The translations under genes were made by a program, and so were the position numbers. From Adiantum capillus-veneris (Eukaryota > Streptophyta > Polypodiopsida > Polypodiales > Pteridaceae), in NCBI GenBank assembly GCA_014529385.2, contig CM043971.1, positions 90,979,840 to 91,041,839 on the forward strand: a stretch of 62,000 bases of DNA, given 5' to 3'. How positions within the stretch are numbered: the first letter of the stretch is position 1; every line of letters starts with the position of its first letter. The notes under the pieces were generated by a model. The model saw only the letters and a program-made list of their open reading frames with translations, made no database searches and was not told the DNA's origin. Shown here in pieces: positions 22,906-34,220 of this stretch.

Positions 22906-24205
22906 ATCTCGTCGTAGACCTACATTGAGCTACAAATTGCATATGCTAGCATTGGATTCATGCGTCGATCATGGTTATAGTTGTGTAGTAGTTGAGTGAT
23001 ATCCCACTTTGTTGTCATTTTGGCATGGTTTATGGTTGAAATTTTGATTGAGATTTTGCTCAATTTATAGGGAAGAGTGTGCCGGTTTTCTCCCAGGATT
23101 TCTTGCCATAGTTTTGGCTTCATCACCATACAGTTTTGTTGCATATGCGCTATTCATTGATACGACATCCATCAAGTGTGACAATTCAGAGTCGACAGTG
23201 ACGACTCGTGAGAGACGAAGGTCTCGTAGTTGCCGATATATCCAATGTTGGCATTGTGGTCACACAGGGCACATTAGGCGTCATCATTTCAAACGTATGA
23301 GGCAGCGACGGAGATGCATGCGAGATACAAATGTGGTTTTGGCACATGCTAGAGAGTTGGCTTCATGTGCCAATGACAGTGACGCTACGTTTCCTTCTAG
23401 CGTTCCTCTTGCTTACATGTCTTTGAGAGGTGACTTCTTCCCGTTGGTTGCTAGACAACGATGTAGTTTTCCACGTCACACCACATCGTGAGTGGTTAAG
23501 CACTTTCTCTAGTGGGAGCTGTGTTTGTGTACACTTGGCCGATGGTTCAGCGTTTGACATTGAAGGTGCAAGAGATATTTGATTGTCATTGCCCAGAGGT
23601 GCATCCAATTCGCTACGACATCTGTGGTCTGTTCCTCAGCAGAGACAAAGTTTGATCTCAGTGAGACAGTTAGCAGATTGTGGGTGTCAAATACTGCTTA
23701 GAGAGAGGTCTTTCCAAATGCATTGCACATCACTAGTGATTGCCAAGGGAGCCCGCAATTGCTTGGTATATCCTATGCATGTATCTGAGGTACAAGACAA
23801 TAGAGTCTCTGTTTTGTTGCTGGCATGTGTTGAGCAAGAGACGAGACATGTCTTCTTCACTGTGAGCTCTAGTATACTCAGGAGAGAGAGCATGTAGCTG
23901 TGTCGAACATGTCAGTAAGACTCTGTAGAGACAGAGGTGAAGCAATAGTGCTCTAGTGAGACACAACAGGTGTTATCGAAATATGTGCAGACCGAGGTCG
24001 AGCGGGTCTCCTCCCTAGAGACATAGACAGAGATGATGGACATGAAGTTCTTTGATATGCTCATGCTAGAGGTTGATGAGTCAATGCCAGGACACATGGT
24101 TCTATATATGAATGAGGGAGAGCTGGTCCTCCAAGACACATTCATACGTGACTTACTAGTAGTCTTGATCGTGCAGAGTATGCACATAGCATTGAGGAGG
24201 CTAGT
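22906..24205 (+). pseudogene. Copia gag-protease remnant
   Basis: Contains a basic Arg/Ser-rich stretch followed by a zinc-knuckle CWHCGHTGHIRRHH (23245-23286, last Cys replaced by His). After frameshifts come the protease-region segments WLSTFSSGS and VHLADGSAFDIEGARDI, and the gag-pre-integrase signature LRHLWSVPQQRQSLISVRQL. Degenerate beyond 23900. It is cut at 24205 by LINE A2. Confidence 0.75.
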
Positions 24206-26132
24206 ACTATAGATCAGTGATGGGGACATGTACGCACCCCGAAGGGGATATCTGACTTAGTTAACTCCACTATTGGGGTGAAATAGGGTTGCCCATTGTC
24301 TCCTACTCTATTTGGTATGTATGTTGATGAGGTGTCTGAATACATTGATAGAGAGCGATAGAGGTGCTCAACTGGCAGGGACGTGGGTCCCATTGTTGTT
24401 ATATGCTAATGATATTGTGTTGATCTCTGACTCGCCGCAGGGTATGCAACGACATTTGGATGCATTACACAGTTTTGCAGAGGATAGTCGATTGTCTTTT
24501 AAACCTTGGTAAAACCAAGGTTATGTGGTTAAAACCACACCACAGTGGTTCAGGAGATCAACACCCACTTTCACATATGGTCATGATACTGTGGAATATA
24601 CAAATGCATACACGTACCTTGGGGTAGTCTTCACTCGGCCAAGGTTTTCTTTGGTGAGAGCAGCAGAGACTAGATTGACTAGAGCTTATGCGGCCTTGAG
24701 AGGCTTGGAGAGGATGTGTTCGCAAGTTCAATTCCAGAAACCTCGGACAAAGCTATGGCTCTTTGATACTTTAGTAGCCTCAGCTATGATGTATGGGGTT
24801 CAAGTATAGGGACCTTCTGTAGGCCAGGATGGTTGGAGACGTATGGAGAGGCCCTTGGTATCTATGATCTCTCGACTAATTAGAGCCAAGGCCTCCGTAC
24901 CTCACGTTATCATTCGGGCAGAACTAGCTGCCCCCCCCCCCCCCCCCCCCCCCTTGGAGATTGAGGCGCTTACCAAATCAGTCTCCTTTGTGCACAGCCT
25001 ATGGGATACTACTAGAGACAGATATGCTAGACTGGCCCTCGAGTCTTCTAGACAGTTAGCGCTACAGGGGGACAATTCATGCTGGTGCGCACAAATAGCA
25101 TCATGGTTTGAGACGCATGGCTTCACCATGACAAGATGCCCCCTTTCTAGTACTCTCTCCAGGCATCCTCGCTGTCTCTTACATGGTGGAGATTACAAGA
25201 CTCATTCGTCAGGACCTGATCCAGTTGGACACTAGGAGTACATGGATAGACCCGCCCCAGGAGTTGGGCACGAAGATGGCTCTCTATAGAGAGCATCTTC
25301 TCCACCTCACAGGAGATGGGTTTGTGATTCAACCCAGCTACATGGACACACATATCTCCCATGGTTTGCGTTGTGCCATTGGTCAGATACACACATCCTC
25401 ACATCAGCTCGAGATTGAGACTGGTAGATTCAGAGGGATACCAGCAGACAGCAGGTTATGCCGCTTATGCGAAATAGAGCTAGAGACAGAGTTACATTAC
25501 ATATGTCATTGCACAGTGTACTATGAGATACGGGGCCGTTTCCACTGCCTATTCAGAGAGGGTTTCGGTCCTTTATCTAGGGTCATGAGTTATGAGGATT
25601 AGAAATGTCTTGGACTATATCTACTTGAGTTACACAGACATAGAGACACTTTATTGGGGAGAGCTAGAGAGAGAGTCTCAAAGACATATAACAGATTTCT
25701 TTTCACTAGATATGGGACAGCCAGAGGAGCAGCCACCACCGTAGAGCTCGGCTCAGACTCACTCGACCACTACTGGCACTCTTATCGACCGAGCACTAGA
25801 GCTATGGAGATCCAGACGGCCACGATTGAGGAGAGGAGCTACACAACATACGCGGAGATTACAGCAGAGAATTCGAGCTATACTCTCTCGACACTCAGAA
25901 TGCAGATGAGGATGGATCATCACCATTTCTCCACCCCCCATTCTGTCATTGTTTCACATTCACATAGTTCCAGCTTGTAGCAGTAGTATTTTGTTCTAGT
26001 TTCTTTTGTACCCAGACATGGTATCAGATTCACTATTTTGTAACAAATTGGTCTCATAGGTCATTTTGGCCTTTTGAAGACGTTAATATAACATTTCATT
26101 TCATTTCATTACATTTAATTTCATTTCATTTC

Positions 26133-26136
<4 letters not shown>
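24206..26136 (+). mobile_element. LINE family A, copy A2 (5'-truncated)
   Basis: Starts inside the RT domain (equivalent to base ~30583 of copy A3), at ISDGDMYAPRRGYLT. It has an RT motif LLYANDIVLISDSPQGM in which the second residue of the catalytic pair is retained but the first Asp is Asn (24418-24420), then thumb, the KASVPHVIIRAELAA region broken by a long C run (24930-24953), the cluster CRLCEIELETELHYICHC, and a basic tail. Several stops and shifts. The 3' UTR has the hairpin AGGTCATTTTGGCCT (26058-26072), GACGTTAATATAACA and ATTTC pentamers. Confidence 0.88.

Positions 26137-26202
<66 letters not shown>
26137..26202 (+). repeat. (CT)n between LINE A2 and LINE B
   Basis: 66-bp CT run. 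Its left side is the A2 tail and its right side is the truncated 5' end of LINE B. Confidence 0.97.
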
Positions 26203-26205
<3 letters not shown>

Positions 26206-28972
26206 GTTATTGATTATGTATTGATTGCATATGAGGCATCCCATATTGTAAGTAATTTTACAATTGGGAAGAGGTCACCCAATTCGGACCACACCCCAAT
26301 CCATGTATTGCTACAAGTTTCCACTCAAAAAGCACAAAAACAGCCCCATGCCCGATCATGGACATACAAAATGCAAGTGGACAAGAAAAGAATGTATGCA
26401 AAACATCTAGACAATGCACTTGCTCATGTACCCATGCCATCACACATTGAACAAACATGGCCAATTTTCAAACAAGCTCTATGTGATGCCGTGGAACAAA
26501 CAATGGGAAAAATGCATCGGCGAGGAAATCATGTTGAAGGGCTACCGCATAACCCATGGTTTGATGAAGAGTGCAAGTATGTCAAAAAACAATTGCGGAC
26601 ACTGTCAACGACGAACACGGAATGGGAAACTCTATCAAAAGACTACACAAATCTCAAGAGGCTGAAAAGAAGAAACTATGAGCTACGCACGGAGACACAA
26701 GCCATAGCCAACTTCAAGAAAAATCCCAAAAAGGAATGGCTGAAAATAAAAGGACGGAGACATGACATTATGGGGGACATAAGCTTAGATGACATGTACA
26801 TGTATGTGGAACAACTATATGTGCATAATAATGCGGAAGAAATGCCACACATGCAAACCGATCTCCATGCCCAAGACCACTTTGATTCCGAAACGGTTAA
26901 AAAAGGCATACAGAAACTTGCAAATGGGAAAGCTCCGGACATACTACACTTCAACTCAGAAATGCTTAAATGGTCAGGTATGAGAGCCAGAGAGTGGATA
27001 CATAGAATGCTAAACCAAGCGATTGTTCAAGGGCTACCCGAGGATTGGCAAAAGAACTGGATCAAAGCACTTTACAAAAAAGGGGATGTAAATCAGCCTA
27101 CCAACTACCGTACCATTATGGTAGGATCTTGCATGGCAAAGCTTTTGGGAAGCATCTTAGAACAAAGCATAAGCACATGGGCAGAGACAAATGGAAAACG
27201 AGCAAAAGAACAAGCAGGTTTTCGACCAAAACATAGCACCATTGATCACCTTGTTTCACTCAGGGTATTAATGGAAGAGAGTCGGCTAGAGGGAAAAACA
27301 TTATACTGTTGCTTTGTAGATTTCACTAAAGCCTTTGACACGGTCCCGAGAATGGGTATATGGAAAAGGATGGAATGCATAAAAGTATTGATGCATCTCA
27401 GGAGTGCGGTAGCACGTCTCTATGACAGAGTCATATGTCAACTAAAAACGCACGAAGGGCTGTCCAAAGCTTTCTCGAGCAACATGGGGGTCAAACAAGG
27501 ATGCCCTCTCTCCCCTACTCTTTTTGGATTGTGCATTGATCAAATAGAAAGCTTCCTCCCTCAACTAGAAGGGGATGAACCAGCCATCGGGATGCTTACA
27601 CTTCTCATGCTCATCTATGCAGACGATGTGGCTCTTTTCGCCCATGACATTACAGCTCTACAGAAATTGGTCGATGCGTTACATGCTTTTTGTGAAAATG
27701 TGGGTCTATCAATCAATGTAGACAAAACAAAGTTCATGATTGTAAAGACTCGTAAGATGGATATCCACGCCCCCCTCATGTATCAAGGGAAACAAATTGA
27801 GAAAGTCGACAGTTTCAAGTACTTGGGGATTGACATCCCGTGCAACTATGCTTGGGGACAATCCGCACATAATAGAATTGACATCGGCCATGCCAAGTAC
27901 TATCAATTTGAAAACATGTGCACACAAAGGAGCATAAAAAGATGGGAGATAAAAGCGACCATTTTTGAGACATGCGTAGTGCAAGCCATCCTCTACGGAG
28001 GAAAAATCTGGAGAGCAAGCATTTCAGTCCACACATGGAATGAAATTGAAAAAATTCAAAAAAAGTTTCTATATCGACACATGGGGGTCAAAAAGACACC
28101 ATACTCCGTGCTCTTGGAGACAGGACAAGCAAGACCACTAGAAATGAAAGCATTGCAAAAAATGTACACTATATCATGAAGGTCAAAGCGATGCCTACTA
28201 CTCGAATCCCCCGCATTGCATGGGAAACAGGATGTGCGCAGCAAAAAGACAAAAAAAAGCAAATTTCTGTCATCGAGCCTCATACAGGACATTAAGAAAT
28301 GGTTCGCTAAATGGAATGTAGAGACATATGTGGACATGCTTATTGAGGAGGGCAAGGAGGGAGAACACATGCTGAATTTTGAAATTGCATTACTAAATAG
28401 CCTCCACACCAAGTGGAAGACAACGCAACACCGCTCGAAATTTGAATACTATTGCAAGCATGTCAACACAAAGTATGGGGAAGGCTATAGCACAAACCCA
28501 ATGGAAGCCCAGGCCCACATACGAACACCCATGCCCCACATGGCACGAAGAGCCATCTCTTTGATGCGCGACACAGGTCACATATGCTCAAAATAGAAAC
28601 AGAGGGCTGGCTGAAAATTGATGCTTCTAAACGAGTATGCACAACATGATACAATGCAAGCTCCCGAAGATAGAAGCACAACTGTGACATTGGAATGCCC
28701 AGAATACGCTCACATCCGGGCTAATTTTCAACCACCTTCTAAGCGATTGCTCTACCTTTGCGGACCTATTATCCAAGACAGACCCCTCCCCTACAACTCT
28801 CGGAACATACCTCACCCGCATACTTGAGCATCAAAAGACACTCATAGGAACACAAAAAGAGAATAACACACACCACACCATACACCCCCGTGAGGGGAGA
28901 CTATGTATCACTTTGAGGTTCCATGGGTCATTTATGGCCCCCCGCGGACGTTAATACCTAATCAAATCTCTC
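26203..28972 (+). mobile_element. LINE family B (5'-truncated)
   Basis: Begins at the CT tract with AGTGTTATTGATTATGTA (SVIDYV, end of an AP-endonuclease domain). ORF2 sequence runs to ~28830, followed by a 3' UTR with the stem-loop GGGTCATTTATGGCCC (28925-28940), GGACGTTAATACC, and a GAT-repeat tail. Related to family A in RT motifs and 3' end, but clearly a separate family. Confidence 0.88.
26221..28596 (+). pseudogene. LINE B ORF2 (endonuclease end, reverse transcriptase, C-terminus)
   Basis: An unbroken 652-codon frame reaches TGA 28177-28179. It starts with the last part of the AP endonuclease (SPNSDHTPIHVLL), then a linker with WFDEECKYVKKQLRTL, then RT motifs FVDFTKAFDTVPR, GVKQGCPLSPTLFG and LIYADDVALFAHD (YADD at 27616-27627, intact), then FKYLGIDI. 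After the stop, family-like sequence resumes in a shifted frame (MKVKAMPTTRIPRIAWE) and returns to the first frame by 28245, so two indels lie between ~28165 and 28245. A Cys cluster near 28640-28700 is broken by a stop. ORF1 is absent. Confidence 0.88.

Positions 28973-29017
<45 letters not shown>
28973..29017 (+). repeat. (GAT)n tail of LINE B
   Basis: About fifteen GAT/TGA units directly after the LINE B 3' UTR. LINE A3 starts at its right edge. Confidence 0.9.
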
Positions 29018-29019
<2 letters not shown>

Positions 29020-29101
29020 CATTTGGGAGTTTTCTGGGGATGGTGATATTCTCCTAGGGGACTTCAATGCCCGCATCTAGGACATTTGGGAGTTTTCTAG
29101 G

Positions 29102-29535
29102 GATGGTGATATCATTCTCCTAGGGGACTTCAATGCCCGAACGGGCAACTCGCAGACAGTCTTCTACGACACTTCAGATGAGATGCTTAGAGAGTTGGAT
29201 GTGGGTGAGTTGGGGCTTGACAGATGCTCAGATGACAGAGAGCAAACGGAGTATCGGAGATACCTCAAGGAAATGACGACTACACATGGATTAGCCATAC
29301 TTAATGGCTTACAGCGATTTCCTGGAGCAGCCGGTTTCACATGCTTTCCACATAGACATGGGGCTAGTACAGTGGATTATGTTATGACACAACCGAGCTT
29401 TATCCCCTGCATTCAGGATTTCACAGTGGGAGCCAGGCCAGTGGGCATAGCAGTAGATCATGCTCTCTTGACACTATCCGTTAAATTTCAGTATAGTACA
29501 ACCCAGACATCAGGAGGCAAGTCACACATCAGAGG
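29102..29535 (+). pseudogene. LINE A3 AP-endonuclease fragment
   Basis: Reads ILLGDFNARTGNSQT (29114 on), then HGLAILNGLQRFPGAAGFTC, GASTVDYVM and VDHALLTL. These correspond to the last catalytic blocks of APE-type LINE endonucleases (GDFN, S-x-x-DY, SDH); the SDH serine is Val here. The frame then needs a shift near 29500-29550 to enter the RT frame. The N-terminal catalytic Asn and Glu blocks are lost. Confidence 0.8.
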
Positions 29536-29552
29536 AGATCTGGGACCGTCTA

Positions 29553-32225
29553 TTGGAAGGCACAGCTGGCACAAATGGTACAGGCCTCTCAGTGGAGGAG
29601 TGCACCACGCTACTGACTGAGACATTGCATGGGGCTGCATCAGTGGCATACCCACACACTCAACCGGGCAAGAGACGACATTCTGGGAGAATGCCCCAGA
29701 ATAGTTGGTATGATGAAGAGTGCAGAGAGATGAGAGACCAGCTTCAGAGGGATCTTCTTTTAGGAGTCATCACTTACAGACAGTCTCGGATTGCTTTCCG
29801 ACGCCTTGTGCGACAGAAGAAGCGAGCTTACCTAGCCCAAATGGAGCGAGACTTGTATCAGATGTTCTTGAGTAGGGACTCAGGAGAGGCACGGCGTCTC
29901 TTCCATGAGCACTCCCCTCCCCCAGTGATTACTTCACCTGAGGTGTGGGGCCAATATGCGACATCATTATATACGGTTCCTGGACAGGAACCCCTTCCAG
30001 ACCCTACCAAGCCTTGCCCAGCTACGAGCACTTTCTTTACACCTGAGATGGTACAAAGGGCCATCGACAGAATGAAGACCGGGAAGGCATATGATCATGA
30101 CGGTCTAGTATCGGAGCACTTTTTACATGCCAGGGATATGCTGATGGAGGTTCTCGCAGTGTTGTTCAATCGTGCCATGTGTGAGGGGTTACCTGAGACT
30201 TGGAGATTGTCTAATATTGTGCCCATCTTCAAGGCTGGTGACCCTACAGAGCCTGGGAACTACCGCACTATCATGGTTGGACACACATTGGCACGGTTGT
30301 ATGCATCCATCCTGGAGCAACACTTGAGTAATTGGGCAGAGGGCGAGGGGGTACGAGGAAAGGGTCAAGCCGGCTTCAGGAGGGGTTTCTCCATTCTTGA
30401 TCATATTCTGACACTTAGGGCCATCATTGAGGAGGGTAGAGCACATGGGAGACGGATATATTGTAGCTTTGTGGACTTTCGTAAAGCATTTGACATGGTA
30501 CCAAGAGCTCGATTGATGCGCAGACTACAGGAGATGGGGGTGCCCATAGAGGTGATTTGGGGGATTATGGCTTTGTACATATCAGTGATGGGACGGGTAC
30601 GCACTCCGGAAGGGGTATCTGATTTAGTTCACTCTACCATTGAAGTGAAACAGGGCTGCCCATTGTCTCCTACTCTATTTGGTATGTATGTTGATGAGGT
30701 GTCTGATTACATCCATAGAGAGGGTGACAGAGGTGCACAATTGGCACGGACGTGGATCCCACTGTTGATATATGCTGATGATATTGTGCTGATATCTGAC
30801 TCACCAGAAGGTATGCAACGACAGTTAGATGCACTATGCAATTTTGCAGAGGATAGTGGATTGTGTGTAAACCTAGGTAAAAACAAGGTTATGGTGTTTA
30901 ACACCACACAGCAATGGGTCAGGAGATCAATACCCACTTTCAAATATGGTCAGGAGATTGTGGAGTATACAGATGCATACACTTACCTGGGGGTAGTCTT
31001 TACTGGGCCGAGATTTTCCTTGAGAAGAGCAGCAGAGACTAGACTAACTAGAGTTGGTGCGGCTTTGGGAGAAATGGAGAGGATGTGTTCGCAGGTTCAG
31101 TTCCAAGAACCTAGGATAAAGTTATGGCTCTTTGATACTCTGGTTGCCTATACTATGTTATATGGGGTGCAGGTTTGGAGACCTTCTGTAGGCCAGGATG
31201 GTTGGAGGCGTATGGAGAAGCCCCTGGTATCCATGATCTCTCGGCTGATTAGAGCCAAGGCTTCCGTACCACATGGTATCATTCGAGCGGAATTAGCTGC
31301 CCCCCCTATGGAGATTGAGGCGCTGACTAGATCAGTCTCCTTTGTACACAGTCTGTGGGATACTACCAGAGACAGATATGTCAGGGTGGCTCTAAAGTCC
31401 TCCAGACAATTAGCTCTTAATGGGGATACATCATGCTGGTATGCACAGATGGCATCATGGTTTCAGACACATGGTTTCACCATGGACAGGTTGCCTCCTT
31501 TTCAATACTCTCTACAGGCACCCTTGAGGTCTCTGACGCGGGTAGAGATTAATAGACTCATTCGTCAGGATCTGATCCAGCTGGACACGAGGAGGACATG
31601 GATAGAGCCGATACAGGAGTTGGGCACAAAGATGGCTTTTTATAGAGAGCATTTTCTCCACCTCACGGGGGATGGGTTTGTGATTAGACCTAGCTATATG
31701 GACAGGCATCTTTCTCATGGTGTGCGATGTGCCATTGGCCAGATACGATCGTCCACTCATCAGCTCGAGATTGAGACTGGCAGATTCAGAGGGACACCAG
31801 CAGATAGCAGCATATGCCGCTCATGCCATCTAGAGCCAGAGACAGAGGTACATTACATATGTCACTGCACAGTGTACTATGAGATACGAGGCCGTTTTCA
31901 TTGTCTATTCAGAGAAGGTTTTGGGCTTCTATCTAGGGTCATGAGATACGAGGATCAGAGATGTCTTGGGCTATATCTACTTGAGCTACACAGGCATAGA
32001 GAAACTTTACTGAGGAGAGCTGAAGAGAGACAACCCCAGAGACAAATCACAGATTTCTTTACACTAGATATTGTACACCCAGAAGAACAGACACAGGAGC
32101 AACCAACAGTGGAGAGGTCTACCCGCACTACTGACATTCTCATTGACCGAGCCTTGGAGCTAGGGAGATCTAGACGACCCCGATGGAGAAGAGGAGCTAC
32201 ACAGTTTCGAAGGAGGCTACAGTAA
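29553..32225 (+). CDS. LINE A3 reverse transcriptase / C-terminal region (890 codons)
   Basis: Open from 29553 to TAA 32223-32225; LINE-like sequence extends slightly upstream of the ATG in the same frame (EEIWDRLLEGT), so the ATG is not a natural start. Motifs: SWYDEECREMRDQL (residue ~50), NYRTIMVGHTLARLYASILE (~230), FVDFRKAFDMVPR (~306), VKQGCPLSPTLFGMYVDE (~365), LIYADDIVLISDSPEGM with YADD at 407 (30771-30782), NTTQQW and YTYLGVVFTGPRF, then a C-terminal CCHC cluster C755-x2-C758-x8-H767-x4-C772 and an Arg-rich tail. RT catalytic residues are intact. It would perform target-primed reverse transcription if joined to a working endonuclease. Confidence 0.9.
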   Translation: MEGTAGTNGTGLSVEECTTLLTETLHGAASVAYPHTQPGKRRHSGRMPQNSWYDEECREMRDQLQRDLLLGVITYRQSRIAFRRLVRQKKRAYLAQMERDLYQMFLSRDSGEARRLFHEHSPPPVITSPEVWGQYATSLYTVPGQEPLPDPTKPCPATSTFFTPEMVQRAIDRMKTGKAYDHDGLVSEHFLHARDMLMEVLAVLFNRAMCEGLPETWRLSNIVPIFKAGDPTEPGNYRTIMVGHTLARLYASILEQHLSNWAEGEGVRGKGQAGFRRGFSILDHILTLRAIIEEGRAHGRRIYCSFVDFRKAFDMVPRARLMRRLQEMGVPIEVIWGIMALYISVMGRVRTPEGVSDLVHSTIEVKQGCPLSPTLFGMYVDEVSDYIHREGDRGAQLARTWIPLLIYADDIVLISDSPEGMQRQLDALCNFAEDSGLCVNLGKNKVMVFNTTQQWVRRSIPTFKYGQEIVEYTDAYTYLGVVFTGPRFSLRRAAETRLTRVGAALGEMERMCSQVQFQEPRIKLWLFDTLVAYTMLYGVQVWRPSVGQDGWRRMEKPLVSMISRLIRAKASVPHGIIRAELAAPPMEIEALTRSVSFVHSLWDTTRDRYVRVALKSSRQLALNGDTSCWYAQMASWFQTHGFTMDRLPPFQYSLQAPLRSLTRVEINRLIRQDLIQLDTRRTWIEPIQELGTKMAFYREHFLHLTGDGFVIRPSYMDRHLSHGVRCAIGQIRSSTHQLEIETGRFRGTPADSSICRSCHLEPETEVHYICHCTVYYEIRGRFHCLFREGFGLLSRVMRYEDQRCLGLYLLELHRHRETLLRRAEERQPQRQITDFFTLDIVHPEEQTQEQPTVERSTRTTDILIDRALELGRSRRPRWRRGATQFRRRLQ

Positions 32226-32525
32226 AGGATTCGAGCCATACTTTTTCATCGTCTAGAGTGCAGATGAAGATGGATCTCTATGAAGATAGATCTCTACTTC
32301 CCTCCCAAATTGTCTACACATTGTATAGCTCAGTTCACACATCTCACGCCTTTCGCCTTTCACACCTATCCGCTTAGTTTAGGATTCCGCAGTATTTATA
32401 TCTTGTTATCCCTAGTTGGATTTATTTTGTTAATCTGACTTGGTATCAGATACACCGCATTGTAACTTCCTGGTCTCTTTGGTCACTTTGGCCTTTTGAA
32501 GACGTTAATATAACATTTCATTTCA

Positions 32526-32533
32526 TTTCTCTC
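32526..32533 (+). repeat. Short TC tract between LINE A3 and A4
   Basis: TCTCTCTC follows the A3 ATTTC tail and precedes the first base of A4. It fits the pattern of longer CT tracts at other LINE borders. Confidence 0.8.
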
Positions 32534-33655
32534 TCAGCTGGTATGATGAGGGGTGTAGAGAGACGAGGATCAAATTATAGAGGGAAGTGCTCCATGAGAA
32601 TTACCACACATAGACAGTCACGGATTATCTTTCGCCACCTAGTACAACGAAAGAAAAGGGCTTATCTATCTCAGCTAGAGCGGGATCTGTAAGAGCTATT
32701 TATAAGTGAGGACTCAGGCGCAGCATGGAGGCTATTCCACGAGCATTCACCACCACCAACGGTCACCTCCACTCAGACATGGGGGGAATATGCCACATCT
32801 CTCTACACAGCATCAAGGCAACTACCTCTGCCGGACCCACTAGAGACATGCCCGTAGACATCTTCTTTCTTTACTGCCGAGAGGGTAAGGAAATCCATTG
32901 ACACGATGAAGACAAGGAGAGCACATGGTCATTATGGTCTGGTAACAAAGCAGTTCATCCATGCCAGAGATATGCTTGCAAAGCTCCTGGCTATGATGTT
33001 TAATGGAGCCATGTATGAAGGCTTCGTTGAGACTTGGAGTATGTCTACGATTGTGCCTATTTTCAAGTCAGGAGATCCCATGATTCCCGGGAAATATCGC
33101 ACCGTCATGGTTGGTCACACATTAGCTAGGTTGTATGCATCCGTTCTTGAGCAGGAGCTGAGTAGATGGGCAGAGCGAGAGGACATAAGAGCACCAGGGC
33201 AAGCAAGTTTCAGGAGAGGTTCCTCCACTCTTGACCAAATTCTGACACTCAGAGCTGATATGGGTTATTCTGGCTCTATACAGGACAGTGATGGGGCGGG
33301 TACCACTGAGGGAATGTCTGACATGGTCCACTCCACTATTGGAGTAAAGCAGGGATGCCCCCTATCCCCGACTCTTTATGGGATGTATGTAGATGAGTTT
33401 TCGGACTATGTAGAGCGTCAGGGAGACAAGAGGGCTCAGCTAGCAGGGCAATGGATTCCGTTATTACTATATGCTGATGATATTGTGCCGATTTCTGACT
33501 CTCCAGAGGAGATGCAGCGTCATTCGGATGCTCTGCATACATTTGCTCGTGACAGTGGATTGTCTCTCAACCTGGGGAAAACCAAGGTTATGGTGTTCAA
33601 CACCACACCACAGTGGGTCAGGAGGTCAGCACCCACATTTACGTATGGCAGGTAA
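32534..33655 (+). mobile_element. LINE family A, copy A4 (truncated at both ends, RT deletion)
   Basis: Starts exactly at the SWYDE block right after TCTCTCTC. Frames continue through the RT linker, then a 32906-33655 frame with YRTVMVGHTLARLYASVLEQ, KQGCPLSPTLYGMYVDEF and LLYADDIVPISDSPEEM. About 170 bp including the FVDFRKAFD block are missing between LTLRAD and GMSDMVHST. The copy breaks off at 33655 into unrelated sequence, so the thumb, Cys cluster and 3' UTR are absent at this place. Confidence 0.85.
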
Positions 33656-34084
33656 AAAGTACTGCAGCAAGTAATTCACAAGGGGCAGCCGCTTGTGAAT
33701 CGCAGCTCAACACAGCAGACACGGCAATCCACGAAAGCAAGTGGCACACATATCAAGTCACAATAGCAACAGAAGCAGGTCATACAAGCAGCAAAGACCT
33801 TGTAGCTATGAAAAATTGGCAAAGCAGCAGGGCTAGTGACTGACGCTGCAAGCTGAAATGCCAGTTCTCAGCAGCGTATAAGGTCATAAGTTGTAATTAA
33901 TCCATGTCAGCAATGAATCAACGACCAGGCTAAAACGTGGACAATAAGGCTGGGTGCAACAGCGTTATGCGCGGCCAACTCGAATAGGCAGGTGCAGCGC
34001 GTAGGATGATGCAAGTCTCCTCTCTTACTTTATAGTGCTACACAGCTCTAAGCGGCTTAGATTCAAGGCAGTAGCCATTTAGTC
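33656..34084. other. Unassigned sequence replacing the end of LINE A4
   Basis: Non-coding, moderately GC-rich, with a CACAAG/CTTGTG inverted pair near 33680-33705. It separates the A4 body from a LINE 3' UTR scrap at 34085. Confidence 0.35.
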
Positions 34085-34170
34085 TTTATTTTATTTCATT
34101 TCATTTTTTTTTGTACCCTGACATTGTATCAGATTCATCAGGATTCATTTCATTTCCTCAGTGAGAGTGT

Positions 34171-34216
<46 letters not shown>

Positions 34217-34220
34217 GTGT
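34085..34220 (+). mobile_element. LINE family A 3'-UTR scrap and (GT)n
   Basis: TTTCATTTCATTT, GTACCCTGACATTGTATCAG and ATTCATTTCATTTCC resemble the family-A 3' UTR, but the hairpin block is deleted. Followed by a GT run 34166-34202 and a short GC alternation. Confidence 0.55.

Larger units (their letters stand above)
29018..32525 (+). mobile_element. LINE family A, copy A3 (best preserved)
   Basis: Begins within the AP endonuclease domain, with its first 63 bp duplicated (29018-29080 and 29081-29146). Carries the endonuclease end, an 890-codon RT-to-C-terminus frame, and a 3' UTR with GGTATCAGATAC, the hairpin-region TGGTCACTTTGGCCT (32480-32494), GACGTTAATATAACA and ATTTC pentamers, then a short TCTCTCTC. 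ORF1 and the first part of the endonuclease are missing, so it is a 5'-truncated insertion. Confidence 0.9.
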
